22,870 bases of DNA, taken from the NCBI GenBank assembly GCA_035416745.1, contig DAOLNV010000077.1, forward strand, positions 4,641 to 27,510, given 5' to 3'. Origin of the DNA: Candidatus Hydrogenedentota bacterium. GTDB lineage: Bacteria > Hydrogenedentota > Hydrogenedentia > Hydrogenedentales > SLHB01. Shown here in pieces: positions 16,255 to 22,870 of the stretch. Below the pieces are notes generated by a model that searched no databases, had not been told where the DNA came from, and worked only from the letters and a program-made list of their open reading frames with translations. A program made the translations under genes and the position numbers. Each line of letters begins with the position of its first letter. The first letter of the stretch is position 1.

Positions 16255-17838
16255 ATGAGTATTGGAAGAAGGGCGTTTTGCTTAGGCCTGGGTTCGGCTG
16301 CGGCGTGGTGTGCCGGGCGGCGGTGCTTTGCCCAGGAAGCAGACGGCGCGGCGGTTTTTCTGCCCGCGGACATGGATCCCGCGGGGGGGTACACGGTGAA
16401 GCCTCCGGCACAGTTCCTTTTTACGGATTTCCGGCATATAGACCCCGGCGACCTCAATTGGCTTTCGCCCGAAGGCGCGGCGTTGCCCGTGGCGGGTCCG
16501 CCGGACCCGCCGGTGCCCGCGGTGGCTAGCCTGGGTTTGGTAGCCCGGGGCATCCGGCTGGTCGCACAAAGGGCGGGGAAAGAAGGGCCTGTCGATGGCC
16601 TTCCAGGCCGGGTTCTGCATGACGGCGGCCTATACCGTTCCTGGTCGCTTCAGACCAACTATCCGGCGGGAGGCAATCTGGGTTCCTACTCGAACGCGCC
16701 TGCGGAGTCCCTCACGGTTCAATACAGCGAGTCCAACGATGGCTACGCATGGAGCGGACGCGAGGTGTGCCGTGTGCCCGTTCAGGGGGTGACGGGCATC
16801 GACGGCGATTTTGTGTTCATTGATCCTCACGGCCCCGCGGAAGAACGCTATAAGTGCATTTACAATGCGCGGGTCCTTTCGGCGCCCGGCGCCTTGTGGA
16901 GCCAGTACGAGAAAGTTCACCCCCGCCATCGGGACATCCGGTTGAGCGCGGACTATATCTACTGCCTGTTCGGGATGACCTCGCCGGACGGTGTGAATTG
17001 GACGCCCATCCCGGAGCCGCTGCTCATTCATAAAGGCGACACGGATAATACCGTCTACTACGACGACTGGCTCGGCAAGTATGTCTTATACACGCGTCTG
17101 TACTCGATGCAGCGCCGGATGGTGGCCCGGGCGGAGTCGGACGATTTCCGTCACTGGACGCCCGTGGAGCCGGTGGTCTGGCCGAATCTTGAAGATCCGC
17201 CATCGTACGATGTGTACACCAACGGGCGGACCTGCTACCCAGGATTGCCGGAGCATCATCTGATGTTCCCGTTCTATTACCGCCGTTATACACAGACCTC
17301 GGAGGTCCACCTGCTCTCGAGCATTGACGGCAGCCACTGGGACCGGGTCCCCGGCGGGCCGGTAATCGAGCCGGGCGACCCGGGCGACTGGGACGGCGAA
17401 TTCATTGTGGCGGGAAAGGGCCTCGTCCCGCTCGGGACGGATCGGATTGCGATACCCTATTCGGGCAGCACGCATCCGCACAAGTATCCCCGCTGGCCGG
17501 GCGTCATATCCCACGCTGCGGGATGGGCCTCCTGGCCTTCGGGCCGTTTGAGCGCGTTGGTGGCCGGCGAAGAAGGCGAGTTCTGCACGTTCGGGGTCGA
17601 GGTAACGGGCGCCGAGCTCAAGGTCAACGCCAACATCCGCCGGGCCGGCGAGCTTCGGGTCGGATTGCGCGGCGTTGAAGGCCGAACCGCGGGGGATTGC
17701 GACCCGCTCACCGGCAACGAAACCGCGCACACGATAACATGGAGAGGCTCTTCATCCCTTGGCATCGAGCCCGGCCAGCGTGTCTGTCTCCACTTCCGGC
17801 TGCGGTCGGCTGAGCTGTTCGGGTTCTCGTGGGCATAG
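16255..17838 (+). CDS. Tat-exported beta-propeller protein, GH32/GH43-like, unassigned
   Basis: A 527-aa protein whose leader SIGRRAFCLGLGSAAAWCA (2-20) fits a twin-arginine signal. The body reads like a five-bladed propeller glycosidase, with repeated 'S.DG..W' blade motifs: YSESNDGYAWSG (157-168), MTSPDGVNWTPI (241-252), ARAESDDFRHWTPV (291-304) and LLSSIDGSHWDRV (353-365). Acidic residues at strand ends (GIDGDFVFID 181-190; DTDNTVYYDDW 262-272; DWDGEFIVAG 378-387) are candidate catalytic positions as in GH32/43/68-like folds, but the classic GH32 NDPNG and RDP motifs are absent. A C-terminal beta domain (about 440-527) follows. The ATG at 16255 is chosen because GGGGAG lies 7 nt upstream and the Tat motif follows; a GTG at 16216 would only add residues before the leader. 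About 150 bp separates it from the MBL gene. Confidence 0.75.
   Translation: MSIGRRAFCLGLGSAAAWCAGRRCFAQEADGAAVFLPADMDPAGGYTVKPPAQFLFTDFRHIDPGDLNWLSPEGAALPVAGPPDPPVPAVASLGLVARGIRLVAQRAGKEGPVDGLPGRVLHDGGLYRSWSLQTNYPAGGNLGSYSNAPAESLTVQYSESNDGYAWSGREVCRVPVQGVTGIDGDFVFIDPHGPAEERYKCIYNARVLSAPGALWSQYEKVHPRHRDIRLSADYIYCLFGMTSPDGVNWTPIPEPLLIHKGDTDNTVYYDDWLGKYVLYTRLYSMQRRMVARAESDDFRHWTPVEPVVWPNLEDPPSYDVYTNGRTCYPGLPEHHLMFPFYYRRYTQTSEVHLLSSIDGSHWDRVPGGPVIEPGDPGDWDGEFIVAGKGLVPLGTDRIAIPYSGSTHPHKYPRWPGVISHAAGWASWPSGRLSALVAGEEGEFCTFGVEVTGAELKVNANIRRAGELRVGLRGVEGRTAGDCDPLTGNETAHTITWRGSSSLGIEPGQRVCLHFRLRSAELFGFSWA
16491..16511 (+). repeat. Perfect 9-bp hairpin inside coding sequence
   Basis: GGCGGGTCC (16491-16499), a 3-nt loop GCC, and GGACCCGCC (16503-16511) form a perfect stem within the propeller gene, in codons of the Pro/Ala-rich stretch near residues 78-86. 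It may simply reflect GC-rich proline codons. Confidence 0.5.
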
Positions 17839-17972
17839 GGAGCCGTGTTACAGCGTGAGCGGAGACGGCCACGCCATAGCGAACATCCAATGCGCGAGAT
17901 GCGACGTGCAATGCCGTTGTGAATGGGGAGCACCGGGCGTAGGATACATGCTTCAGTAGAGACAGGGCCTTG

Positions 17973-17978
17973 AGGAGG
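17973..17978 (+). promoter_or_regulatory. Shine-Dalgarno deciding the MBL gene start
   Basis: AGGAGG lies 9 nt before the ATG at 17988. It argues against the in-frame TTG at 17970, because that start would place the ribosome site inside the gene. Confidence 0.6.
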
Positions 17979-17987
17979 GAATTCAGC

Positions 17988-19913
17988 ATGATCGTTGGTG
18001 TCTGGGCAATTGTGGCGCAGGCCGTTCTTTCGCCGGCAGACGAGACTGCCGCCGCCACTCCCGTTGTGGCGGGTGTGCACGTTTTGCAAGGCTCGGTAAA
18101 CACGGGTGTTCTTGTGAGTGATGGGGCGGCACTGCTTATCGATTGCAGCGAAGAAGTTACGCCGGACCGCTTGAGAGCCCTGGGTGTGGAACGGGTCGAG
18201 ATGGCCTGCATGACACAGCACCGAAGACCGAACGCGATGGGCGCCTACCGGTTTGTTGAGCAGGACGGCGCAGATGTCGTGGTCTCCGAGAGAGACCGGC
18301 GTCTGTTCGATGACGCGGGTTCCTACTGGAGCGACTGGCACAATCGCTGGCACATTTATCACATGCAGCCGGGCCCGCAGGTGCTACCCCGCCCCATGAA
18401 AGTGGCGCGCACGGTGAAAGATGGCGATTCGGTGGAGTGGCGCGGCTTCACTCTGCATGTGCTGGAAACGCCGGGCGCCACGGAAGGCGCCGTCTCATAC
18501 TATGTGGACGTGGCTGGAAGGCGGGTAGCGTTCATCGGCGACACGCTGTACGGCCCCGGACAGATTCTGGACCTCTTTTCGTTGCAGAAGGGGTTCAGAA
18601 AGGTGGGCGACTACCATGGATTCCTGGGCATGCGGGAGCCCTTGCTGGCGAGTCTTCACAAATTAGCCGCCACCGCGCCGGACGTGGCCGTGCCTTCGCA
18701 CGGGGCCCCTTTCGACGGCTTTTCACGAGCGGCCGCATTGCTCGAGGAGCGCCTCGACGCTTTGTACCGCAACTACGTGTCGATCTCCGCGCTGAATTAC
18801 TATTTCCCGTCCCAGTTCGAAGACCTGAAGGACGAGCCCTCGCGTATGTCCCAAGCGGAGCAATTGCCGCCGCCGCCCTGGGTGCGAAGGGTGGCCTACA
18901 CGAGCTTTGCCGTCATGTCCGATTCCGGGGACGCGTTGCTGATCGATTGTGGACACGACAACGTGTTGAATACCCTGGACGAGTGGAAGAAGGCGGGGAC
19001 GCTTAAATCGGTCGAAGGATGCTGGGTCACGCATTACCATGACGATCACGTTGATTCCCTTTCCCGGCTGGCCGGGCGGTACTGCCCCATCATGGGGGAC
19101 GCCCGCATGGCGGAGGTTCTGGAGTATCCCAGCCGCTTTTACCTGCCGTGCATCGCGCCAACCCCGGTTCCGGTGGCCCGCAAGACCGCCGACGGCGAGT
19201 CGTGGGCATGGCGGGAGTTTGCGCTGACGGCGTTCCATTTCCCGGGACAAACGCTGTACCACGGCGGCCTCCTTGTCGAAGGTCACGGTGCCAAAGTGTT
19301 TTTCGCGGGAGATTCCGGCGCCCCCACAGGATTGGACGACTATTGCGCGGGAAACCGGACGTTCCTGGGCGCTAGCCGGGGTTCGCGCCGATGCCTGGAC
19401 CTCTGGCGCTCGATTCAACCCGATTTCATCTTCAACGAACATCAGGAGAAACCCTTCCGATTTTCCGAGGCCCAACTGGACCAAATGGACCGGGTTCTAG
19501 CGGAGCGGGAAGAGCTGATCAAGGCTATGACGCCCTGGGATGATCCCAATTTCGCCATCGATGAATACTGGGTCCGCGCGTATCCTTACGAACAGGAGGT
19601 CGCCGCCGGCGATACGTTCACGATTCAGGTTCATGTGACCAATCATGGCGCTTCGGCATCGCCGATGGCGGTGCGTCCGCTCCTTCCGGCGGGCTGGCAG
19701 TGGGAGCGCGACTCCGGCACAGCGAGCATGGAGATACCTCCGCGTACGGATGGATGGGCAGGCCTTGGAGCCACGCACCCAGACGCCGTGTTGACGCTTA
19801 TCGTGCGAGTACCGTCGGATACGTCCCCCGGCCTTTACGTGATTCCGCTCTCGATGGATTACCGCGACCGGAAACTCGGCGCGTACCGGCACGCCCTGGT
19901 TCGTGTCCGGTAG
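17988..19913 (+). CDS. Secreted tandem metallo-beta-lactamase-fold protein
   Basis: A 641-aa exported protein with two MBL-fold halves and a C-terminal beta domain. Residues 1-22 are a weak signal peptide lacking basic residues; a TTG start at 17970 would add MRREFS, but the ribosome site favours 17988. Half one (about 27-262) opens GVHVLQGSVNTGVLV but has MTQHRRPNAMG (75-85) where HxHxDH should be and TPGATEG where TPGHT is usual; FIGDT (182-186) and VPSHG (235-239) remain. Half two (about 295-510) keeps THYHDDH (348-354), FAGDSG (439-444) and NEHQE (483-487), though its PGH site reads PGQ (419-421). A linker rich in aromatic residues joins them. Residues about 530-641 resemble a NEW3/CARDB-like Ig domain (TFTIQVHVTNHGAS, LIVRVPSDTSPGLY). 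The fold supports metal-dependent hydrolysis; the substrate cannot be inferred. Confidence 0.82.
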   Translation: MIVGVWAIVAQAVLSPADETAAATPVVAGVHVLQGSVNTGVLVSDGAALLIDCSEEVTPDRLRALGVERVEMACMTQHRRPNAMGAYRFVEQDGADVVVSERDRRLFDDAGSYWSDWHNRWHIYHMQPGPQVLPRPMKVARTVKDGDSVEWRGFTLHVLETPGATEGAVSYYVDVAGRRVAFIGDTLYGPGQILDLFSLQKGFRKVGDYHGFLGMREPLLASLHKLAATAPDVAVPSHGAPFDGFSRAAALLEERLDALYRNYVSISALNYYFPSQFEDLKDEPSRMSQAEQLPPPPWVRRVAYTSFAVMSDSGDALLIDCGHDNVLNTLDEWKKAGTLKSVEGCWVTHYHDDHVDSLSRLAGRYCPIMGDARMAEVLEYPSRFYLPCIAPTPVPVARKTADGESWAWREFALTAFHFPGQTLYHGGLLVEGHGAKVFFAGDSGAPTGLDDYCAGNRTFLGASRGSRRCLDLWRSIQPDFIFNEHQEKPFRFSEAQLDQMDRVLAEREELIKAMTPWDDPNFAIDEYWVRAYPYEQEVAAGDTFTIQVHVTNHGASASPMAVRPLLPAGWQWERDSGTASMEIPPRTDGWAGLGATHPDAVLTLIVRVPSDTSPGLYVIPLSMDYRDRKLGAYRHALVRVR

Positions 19914-19928
19914 CAGCGGCCCCTGCTG

Positions 19929-22469
19929 TCAGCGCGCGCTAGCCTGAGGATCGGGCGCGACGCGGGCATCAATCCGTTGATACGTGAACAGGGCCGCGCC
20001 GGGACAGCTAGTGAATTCGACCGGCAACCCTCTGCCCAGCAATTCAGCTCCGGTCATCTCGTATGGGGCATCGGGCTCATCGAGGTTGGTGACGCGGTAA
20101 CGGGCGTTGCGGTCGAGTCCGCGCAGAACAAGGTCGGCGGCGCGATAGATGCTGAGTTCGCGGCGAAACACTTGGACCATTCCTTCGCCGGTTTCGGGCC
20201 GGTCGAATTGCCAGCCCAGCCATACGTCGTTGGCGAGGCTGTACGACGTCAGGGGATAGAAATCGCCCGCGTAGTCGGGCGCAACCATTTCCCATTGCGC
20301 CGTCAAGCGGCGGAATTCGCCGTAGTCGAGGTCGGTTCGGCGTGCGTCCCACAGACAGTTCGGGTAGGGCGTCATCATGCTGCGAAACCTGTATGCGTCG
20401 GCCTCTTTGACGCCGGTGCCATGGAAAGGAATCCATGAGGATATTCCGTACGTGCAGCACTGAGTCCCGATGGGCTCGAGAATGTAGTCGGTGCGCCAAA
20501 GGGGCACGGCGCGCCGGAGCGTCTCAAGATCGTTGCGGCGTCCGCCGCTGGCGCACGTGTCTATGCGGAGGCCGGGCCGCCGGCGCAGCAGCTCGTCCCA
20601 GAAGGCGAGATATCCGGTAACATGCCGGATTTCGGTGATGCCTTGCCGGTCGGGGGCGTCGGCATTGCGCCAGTAGGCGAGCGGGTCCATGTTGAAATCC
20701 TGCCGGTACAAATCGATGCCCTGGTCGGTGAGAAGCTTGTCGGTATGGTCCACGAGCCACTGCCAGGCATCGGGGTTGCCGAGGTCGAGGAGTTTCGTGC
20801 CCCCGTCATCGCCGAGCAACCATTCCGGGTGGGTGTCGTAAAGCCAGGTGCCCGGGGTCACGCGCTCCGGCTCGAACCACACGATCGTTTCCAGTCCCTT
20901 GGCGTGGGCATGGTCCGTGATAGCCCGCAATCCGCGCGGGAACCGGTTCGTATCGACTTCCCAGGTACCCGTGTTGGGCCAGCCGGAGGTGTTGAAATAC
21001 CATCCCGCGTCCATCCACCAGTAATCGAGGGGAATTCGTTCTTCGAGGTAGCGATCGATGAACTGGAACTGGCTGGCCTCGTCTGCCGTGACCATTTCCC
21101 CGAAGAAGTGTGACGAGCAGCCCGCGAGGTGCATGGGGCGGAGCTTGCCGCCCGGCCGCGGCACGTTGTATGCGAGCATCCAGCGGCGCCAGGTGTTTTG
21201 TGCGTTCACGCGGTCGCCCTTCCAGAACTGGAGGACGATGAGCGGCGTGCGCACCTCCTCGCCGGGGTGCAATGTGAAGTGAGTCAATTCCTGGCCCGCG
21301 GCGATGCGCAGGCCCGGCCCCTCGTCGCGCTGGAAGGTTGCGCGCCACTGGCCGGGCCATCCGACAACGGCGATGACGCCCTCGCCGGGCCATTCCACGT
21401 TGAAGTATGGGAACTCGCCGTTGCTGCCGCGTCCGCCGGCGCAGGCAATCTGTTTTGTCTCATTATGAGGCAGCACGGTTGCGTGAGGCTCGTAATCGTT
21501 CGGCGCGCAAATGCTGCCCGTGTGATGGTGGAGAACGAACTCGGAAGGACTTGCAAACCGGGCGTAGAGGTCGTCGGGGAGGCGCTGGAAGCGCGTGTCA
21601 AGGGCTTGGATGTCCGAAATAATCGGGGTATCAGCCGTGCCGGTATTCTTGAAGTACAGTGTCCACTCGACCGTAGGGAAATCGAGGTACTCGACGGCGG
21701 CGCATCGTACCTCGAGACCCGTCCGCGGCTCGCGGAACAGCAGTTCGTGTTGCCGCCGGCCGTCATCCAGCTGGGACCAGTCGACGGTCTTCTCGAGATC
21801 AGGCGACAGGTCAACGAAGGATTTGTCGCCGTACCTGAACGAGAACGGCGGGTCCGGCGCATATGCTGGGCGTTCCTGCCCCTCGACGAGCGGCAAATCG
21901 CCTAACCAGACTTCGCCGCCGCCGGCCAGAACAACTTTGGCGTCGGCCCAGATGGCCTGGTCGCATGCTATGCCGTCGCCCGCGTCGGTAACCCGGAGAT
22001 GCAACTCGGCCGCTCCGGCAAGCTCGACGGAGACCGGCACAGGCGGCATCCCCTCGCGTATCACGGGCGACGTGAATGCTTCCTGACGGTCTCCGGCGCT
22101 GACCTTAAAGACAACGCTGCCCCGGCCCCCCTGAGTCTGACTGTTTGTGTCAACGCCGACAAATGCGGTTAAAACCTCGCCCTTTCCGGGCAATTTTACC
22201 AACACATCGCTTGGGGCATGCGTGAAAAGGCCGCTGTGGTATTTGGTTGTTCCCAGTGTGAGGGGTCGATCGACGCGGCAGTTCTGCCAGACGTGATCGA
22301 AGTGTTCGAGGATGACGATGCCGCCTGCGGGCTCCGCAGAGACAGCGTTCTCGAACTTGGCGTCGACCCAACGCCGCATCTCGAGCATTTCATCCGGCAC
22401 AACGCCCGCCTGCGCCATAGCGCTCATGAGCGCGAGGGCTACACAACCAATCATCAGAATGTTTTTCAT
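19929..22469 (-). CDS. Secreted GH36 alpha-galactosidase with N-terminal NPCBM domain
   Basis: An 846-aa exported enzyme expected to hydrolyse terminal alpha-D-galactosides. Residues 1-21 are a Sec signal peptide. Residues about 45-183 form an NPCBM domain (RPLTLGTTKYHSGLFTHAPS, then VGVD and VWLGD further on). A beta-sandwich (about 195-435) precedes the GH36 barrel (about 445-745), with PLDYWWMDAGW (480-490), ETIVWFEPERVTPG (527-540), DLYRQDFN (586-593, presumed nucleophile Asp591) and CASGGRRND (639-647, presumed acid/base Asp647). A C-terminal beta domain follows (about 760-835). All core clan GH-D motifs are intact, so activity is likely. The start has AAGGAG 9 nt upstream. It converges with the MBL gene with only 15 bp between stops. 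Confidence 0.9.
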   Translation of the reverse strand: MKNILMIGCVALALMSAMAQAGVVPDEMLEMRRWVDAKFENAVSAEPAGGIVILEHFDHVWQNCRVDRPLTLGTTKYHSGLFTHAPSDVLVKLPGKGEVLTAFVGVDTNSQTQGGRGSVVFKVSAGDRQEAFTSPVIREGMPPVPVSVELAGAAELHLRVTDAGDGIACDQAIWADAKVVLAGGGEVWLGDLPLVEGQERPAYAPDPPFSFRYGDKSFVDLSPDLEKTVDWSQLDDGRRQHELLFREPRTGLEVRCAAVEYLDFPTVEWTLYFKNTGTADTPIISDIQALDTRFQRLPDDLYARFASPSEFVLHHHTGSICAPNDYEPHATVLPHNETKQIACAGGRGSNGEFPYFNVEWPGEGVIAVVGWPGQWRATFQRDEGPGLRIAAGQELTHFTLHPGEEVRTPLIVLQFWKGDRVNAQNTWRRWMLAYNVPRPGGKLRPMHLAGCSSHFFGEMVTADEASQFQFIDRYLEERIPLDYWWMDAGWYFNTSGWPNTGTWEVDTNRFPRGLRAITDHAHAKGLETIVWFEPERVTPGTWLYDTHPEWLLGDDGGTKLLDLGNPDAWQWLVDHTDKLLTDQGIDLYRQDFNMDPLAYWRNADAPDRQGITEIRHVTGYLAFWDELLRRRPGLRIDTCASGGRRNDLETLRRAVPLWRTDYILEPIGTQCCTYGISSWIPFHGTGVKEADAYRFRSMMTPYPNCLWDARRTDLDYGEFRRLTAQWEMVAPDYAGDFYPLTSYSLANDVWLGWQFDRPETGEGMVQVFRRELSIYRAADLVLRGLDRNARYRVTNLDEPDAPYEMTGAELLGRGLPVEFTSCPGAALFTYQRIDARVAPDPQASAR

Positions 22470-22585
22470 GACCAGACGCTCCTTCCCGTTTTGCGTATGA
22501 TCGTAGCAGTTCTAAGAATGCAAATCAGCAGACATGATGCACCGTACGGCGTTGGAGCAACCGGGAAGTTGAATAGAGTCCTGTT

Positions 22586-22671
22586 CGACCCTTGCAGGGT
22601 CGGCGCAGAATTGGCTGCACGATCCGGGGTTGACGCCCCCGGCCATTCAAATTGGACCCCTTGCGGGGTCC
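22586..22671. repeat. Three consecutive perfect hairpins (REP-like cluster)
   Basis: Stem 1 is CGACCC/GGGTCG (22586-22591, 22597-22602) with loop TTGCA. Stem 2 is CCGGGG/CCCCGG (22624-22629, 22637-22642) with loop TTGACGC. Stem 3 is GGACCCC/GGGGTCC (22654-22660, 22665-22671) with loop TTGC. All three loops begin TTG and the stems share a GACCC-type core in two cases, so they look like related units of an interspersed intergenic repeat rather than a single terminator. Confidence 0.55.
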
Positions 22672-22740
22672 TGCATCGAACGAGAACGCCTGTCAAAGAC
22701 TCGCCGAATTCACTCCAGCGAAGGTCTCAGCCGCCCAATT

Positions 22741-22752
22741 GCTTGTACAAGC
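22741..22752. repeat. 12-bp perfect palindrome
   Basis: GCTTGTACAAGC is fully self-complementary and lies about 270 bp upstream of the GH36 start, beyond the hairpin cluster. It could be a protein-binding site or part of the same repeat element. Confidence 0.4.
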
Positions 22753-22870
22753 TGCGGCACGAAAAAGGCAAAGTATCTGCTGCAAATTCGTTAGAAACCC
22801 TGCACGGGACGAATGAGACTAACCGTGGCCGCTCACTGCAACCAAACCGGTATCCTTGAAACAACCGCTT

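Larger units (their letters stand above)
22470..22870. other. Gene-free right-edge region with hairpin cluster
   Basis: About 400 bp upstream of the GH36 gene. Open frames on both strands here have no ribosome site and no family resemblance. The region holds a cluster of three perfect hairpins (22586-22671) and a 12-bp palindrome (22741-22752), and should contain the GH36 promoter; no convincing -35/-10 pair is visible. Confidence 0.5.

Noticed and set aside
17970..17972. TTG start for the tandem MBL protein
   Set aside because: It would give a more basic signal peptide, but the strong AGGAGG at 17973-17978 lies after it and is correctly spaced for the ATG at 17988.
19912..19927. Possible bidirectional terminator between convergent stops
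   Set aside because: AGCAG/CTGCT around a 6-nt loop is only a 5-bp stem without a T-tract on either strand.
22218..22859. 213-codon open frame on the plus strand
   Set aside because: It begins inside the GH36 gene on the other strand and continues through the hairpin cluster; the composition is that of a repeat read as protein.
1..22870. tRNA, rRNA, CRISPR array, insertion sequence or prophage genes
   Set aside because: No cloverleaf, conserved rRNA segment, regularly spaced repeat or transposase/integrase frame was seen.

Overview
The window is a gene-dense, GC-rich bacterial segment that encodes almost only exported carbohydrate-active or carbohydrate-associated proteins. Nearly every protein starts with a Sec or Tat signal sequence. 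There are no rRNAs, tRNAs, CRISPR arrays, transposases, transporters or recognisable transcription regulators. The mix (GH5, GH9, DUF4838, GH29, GH36, a ceramidase-like protein, Tat-exported barrel proteins, a tandem metallo-beta-lactamase-fold protein, and several unassigned barrel or propeller proteins) suggests a polysaccharide-degrading diderm of the PVC or Hydrogenedentota/Lentisphaerota type. That placement is inference from gene style, not from a marker gene.

Layout. Positions 1-5585 form a leftward block read from 5585 down to 1: a DUF4838 (GH163-like) protein, a GH9 cellulase-type enzyme with two N-terminal accessory domains, and the N-terminal part of a GH5-type enzyme that runs off the left edge and overlaps the GH9 gene by 14 nt. 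A divergent intergenic region (5586-5854) holds a perfect 8-bp inverted repeat. It is followed by one rightward gene, a truncated ceramidase-like protein (5855-7288). Positions 7323-16039 form a second leftward block read from 16039: a GH29 alpha-L-fucosidase with a C-terminal CBM32-like domain, an unassigned GH-D-like barrel protein, a 3' remnant of a DUF2804 gene, a Tat-exported barrel protein with a CxCxxC cluster, and an 878-aa unassigned secreted protein that overlaps the previous gene by 14 nt. A second divergent region (16040-16254) leads to two rightward genes: a Tat-exported beta-propeller protein resembling GH32/GH43, and a secreted protein with two metallo-beta-lactamase folds, the first with its metal site destroyed. 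A leftward GH36 alpha-galactosidase with an NPCBM domain (19929-22469) converges on them. The last 400 bp carry no gene but contain three consecutive perfect hairpins and a 12-bp palindrome.

Together the genes look like an extracytoplasmic glycan-dismantling locus: endo-acting enzymes (GH5, GH9, possibly DUF4838), side-chain exo-enzymes (GH29, GH36), and several proteins whose reaction cannot be read from sequence. The unassigned proteins, the CxCxxC motif shared by two barrel families, the half-degenerate MBL protein and the Ser-to-Thr ceramidase-like protein are the parts most likely to hold new biochemistry.
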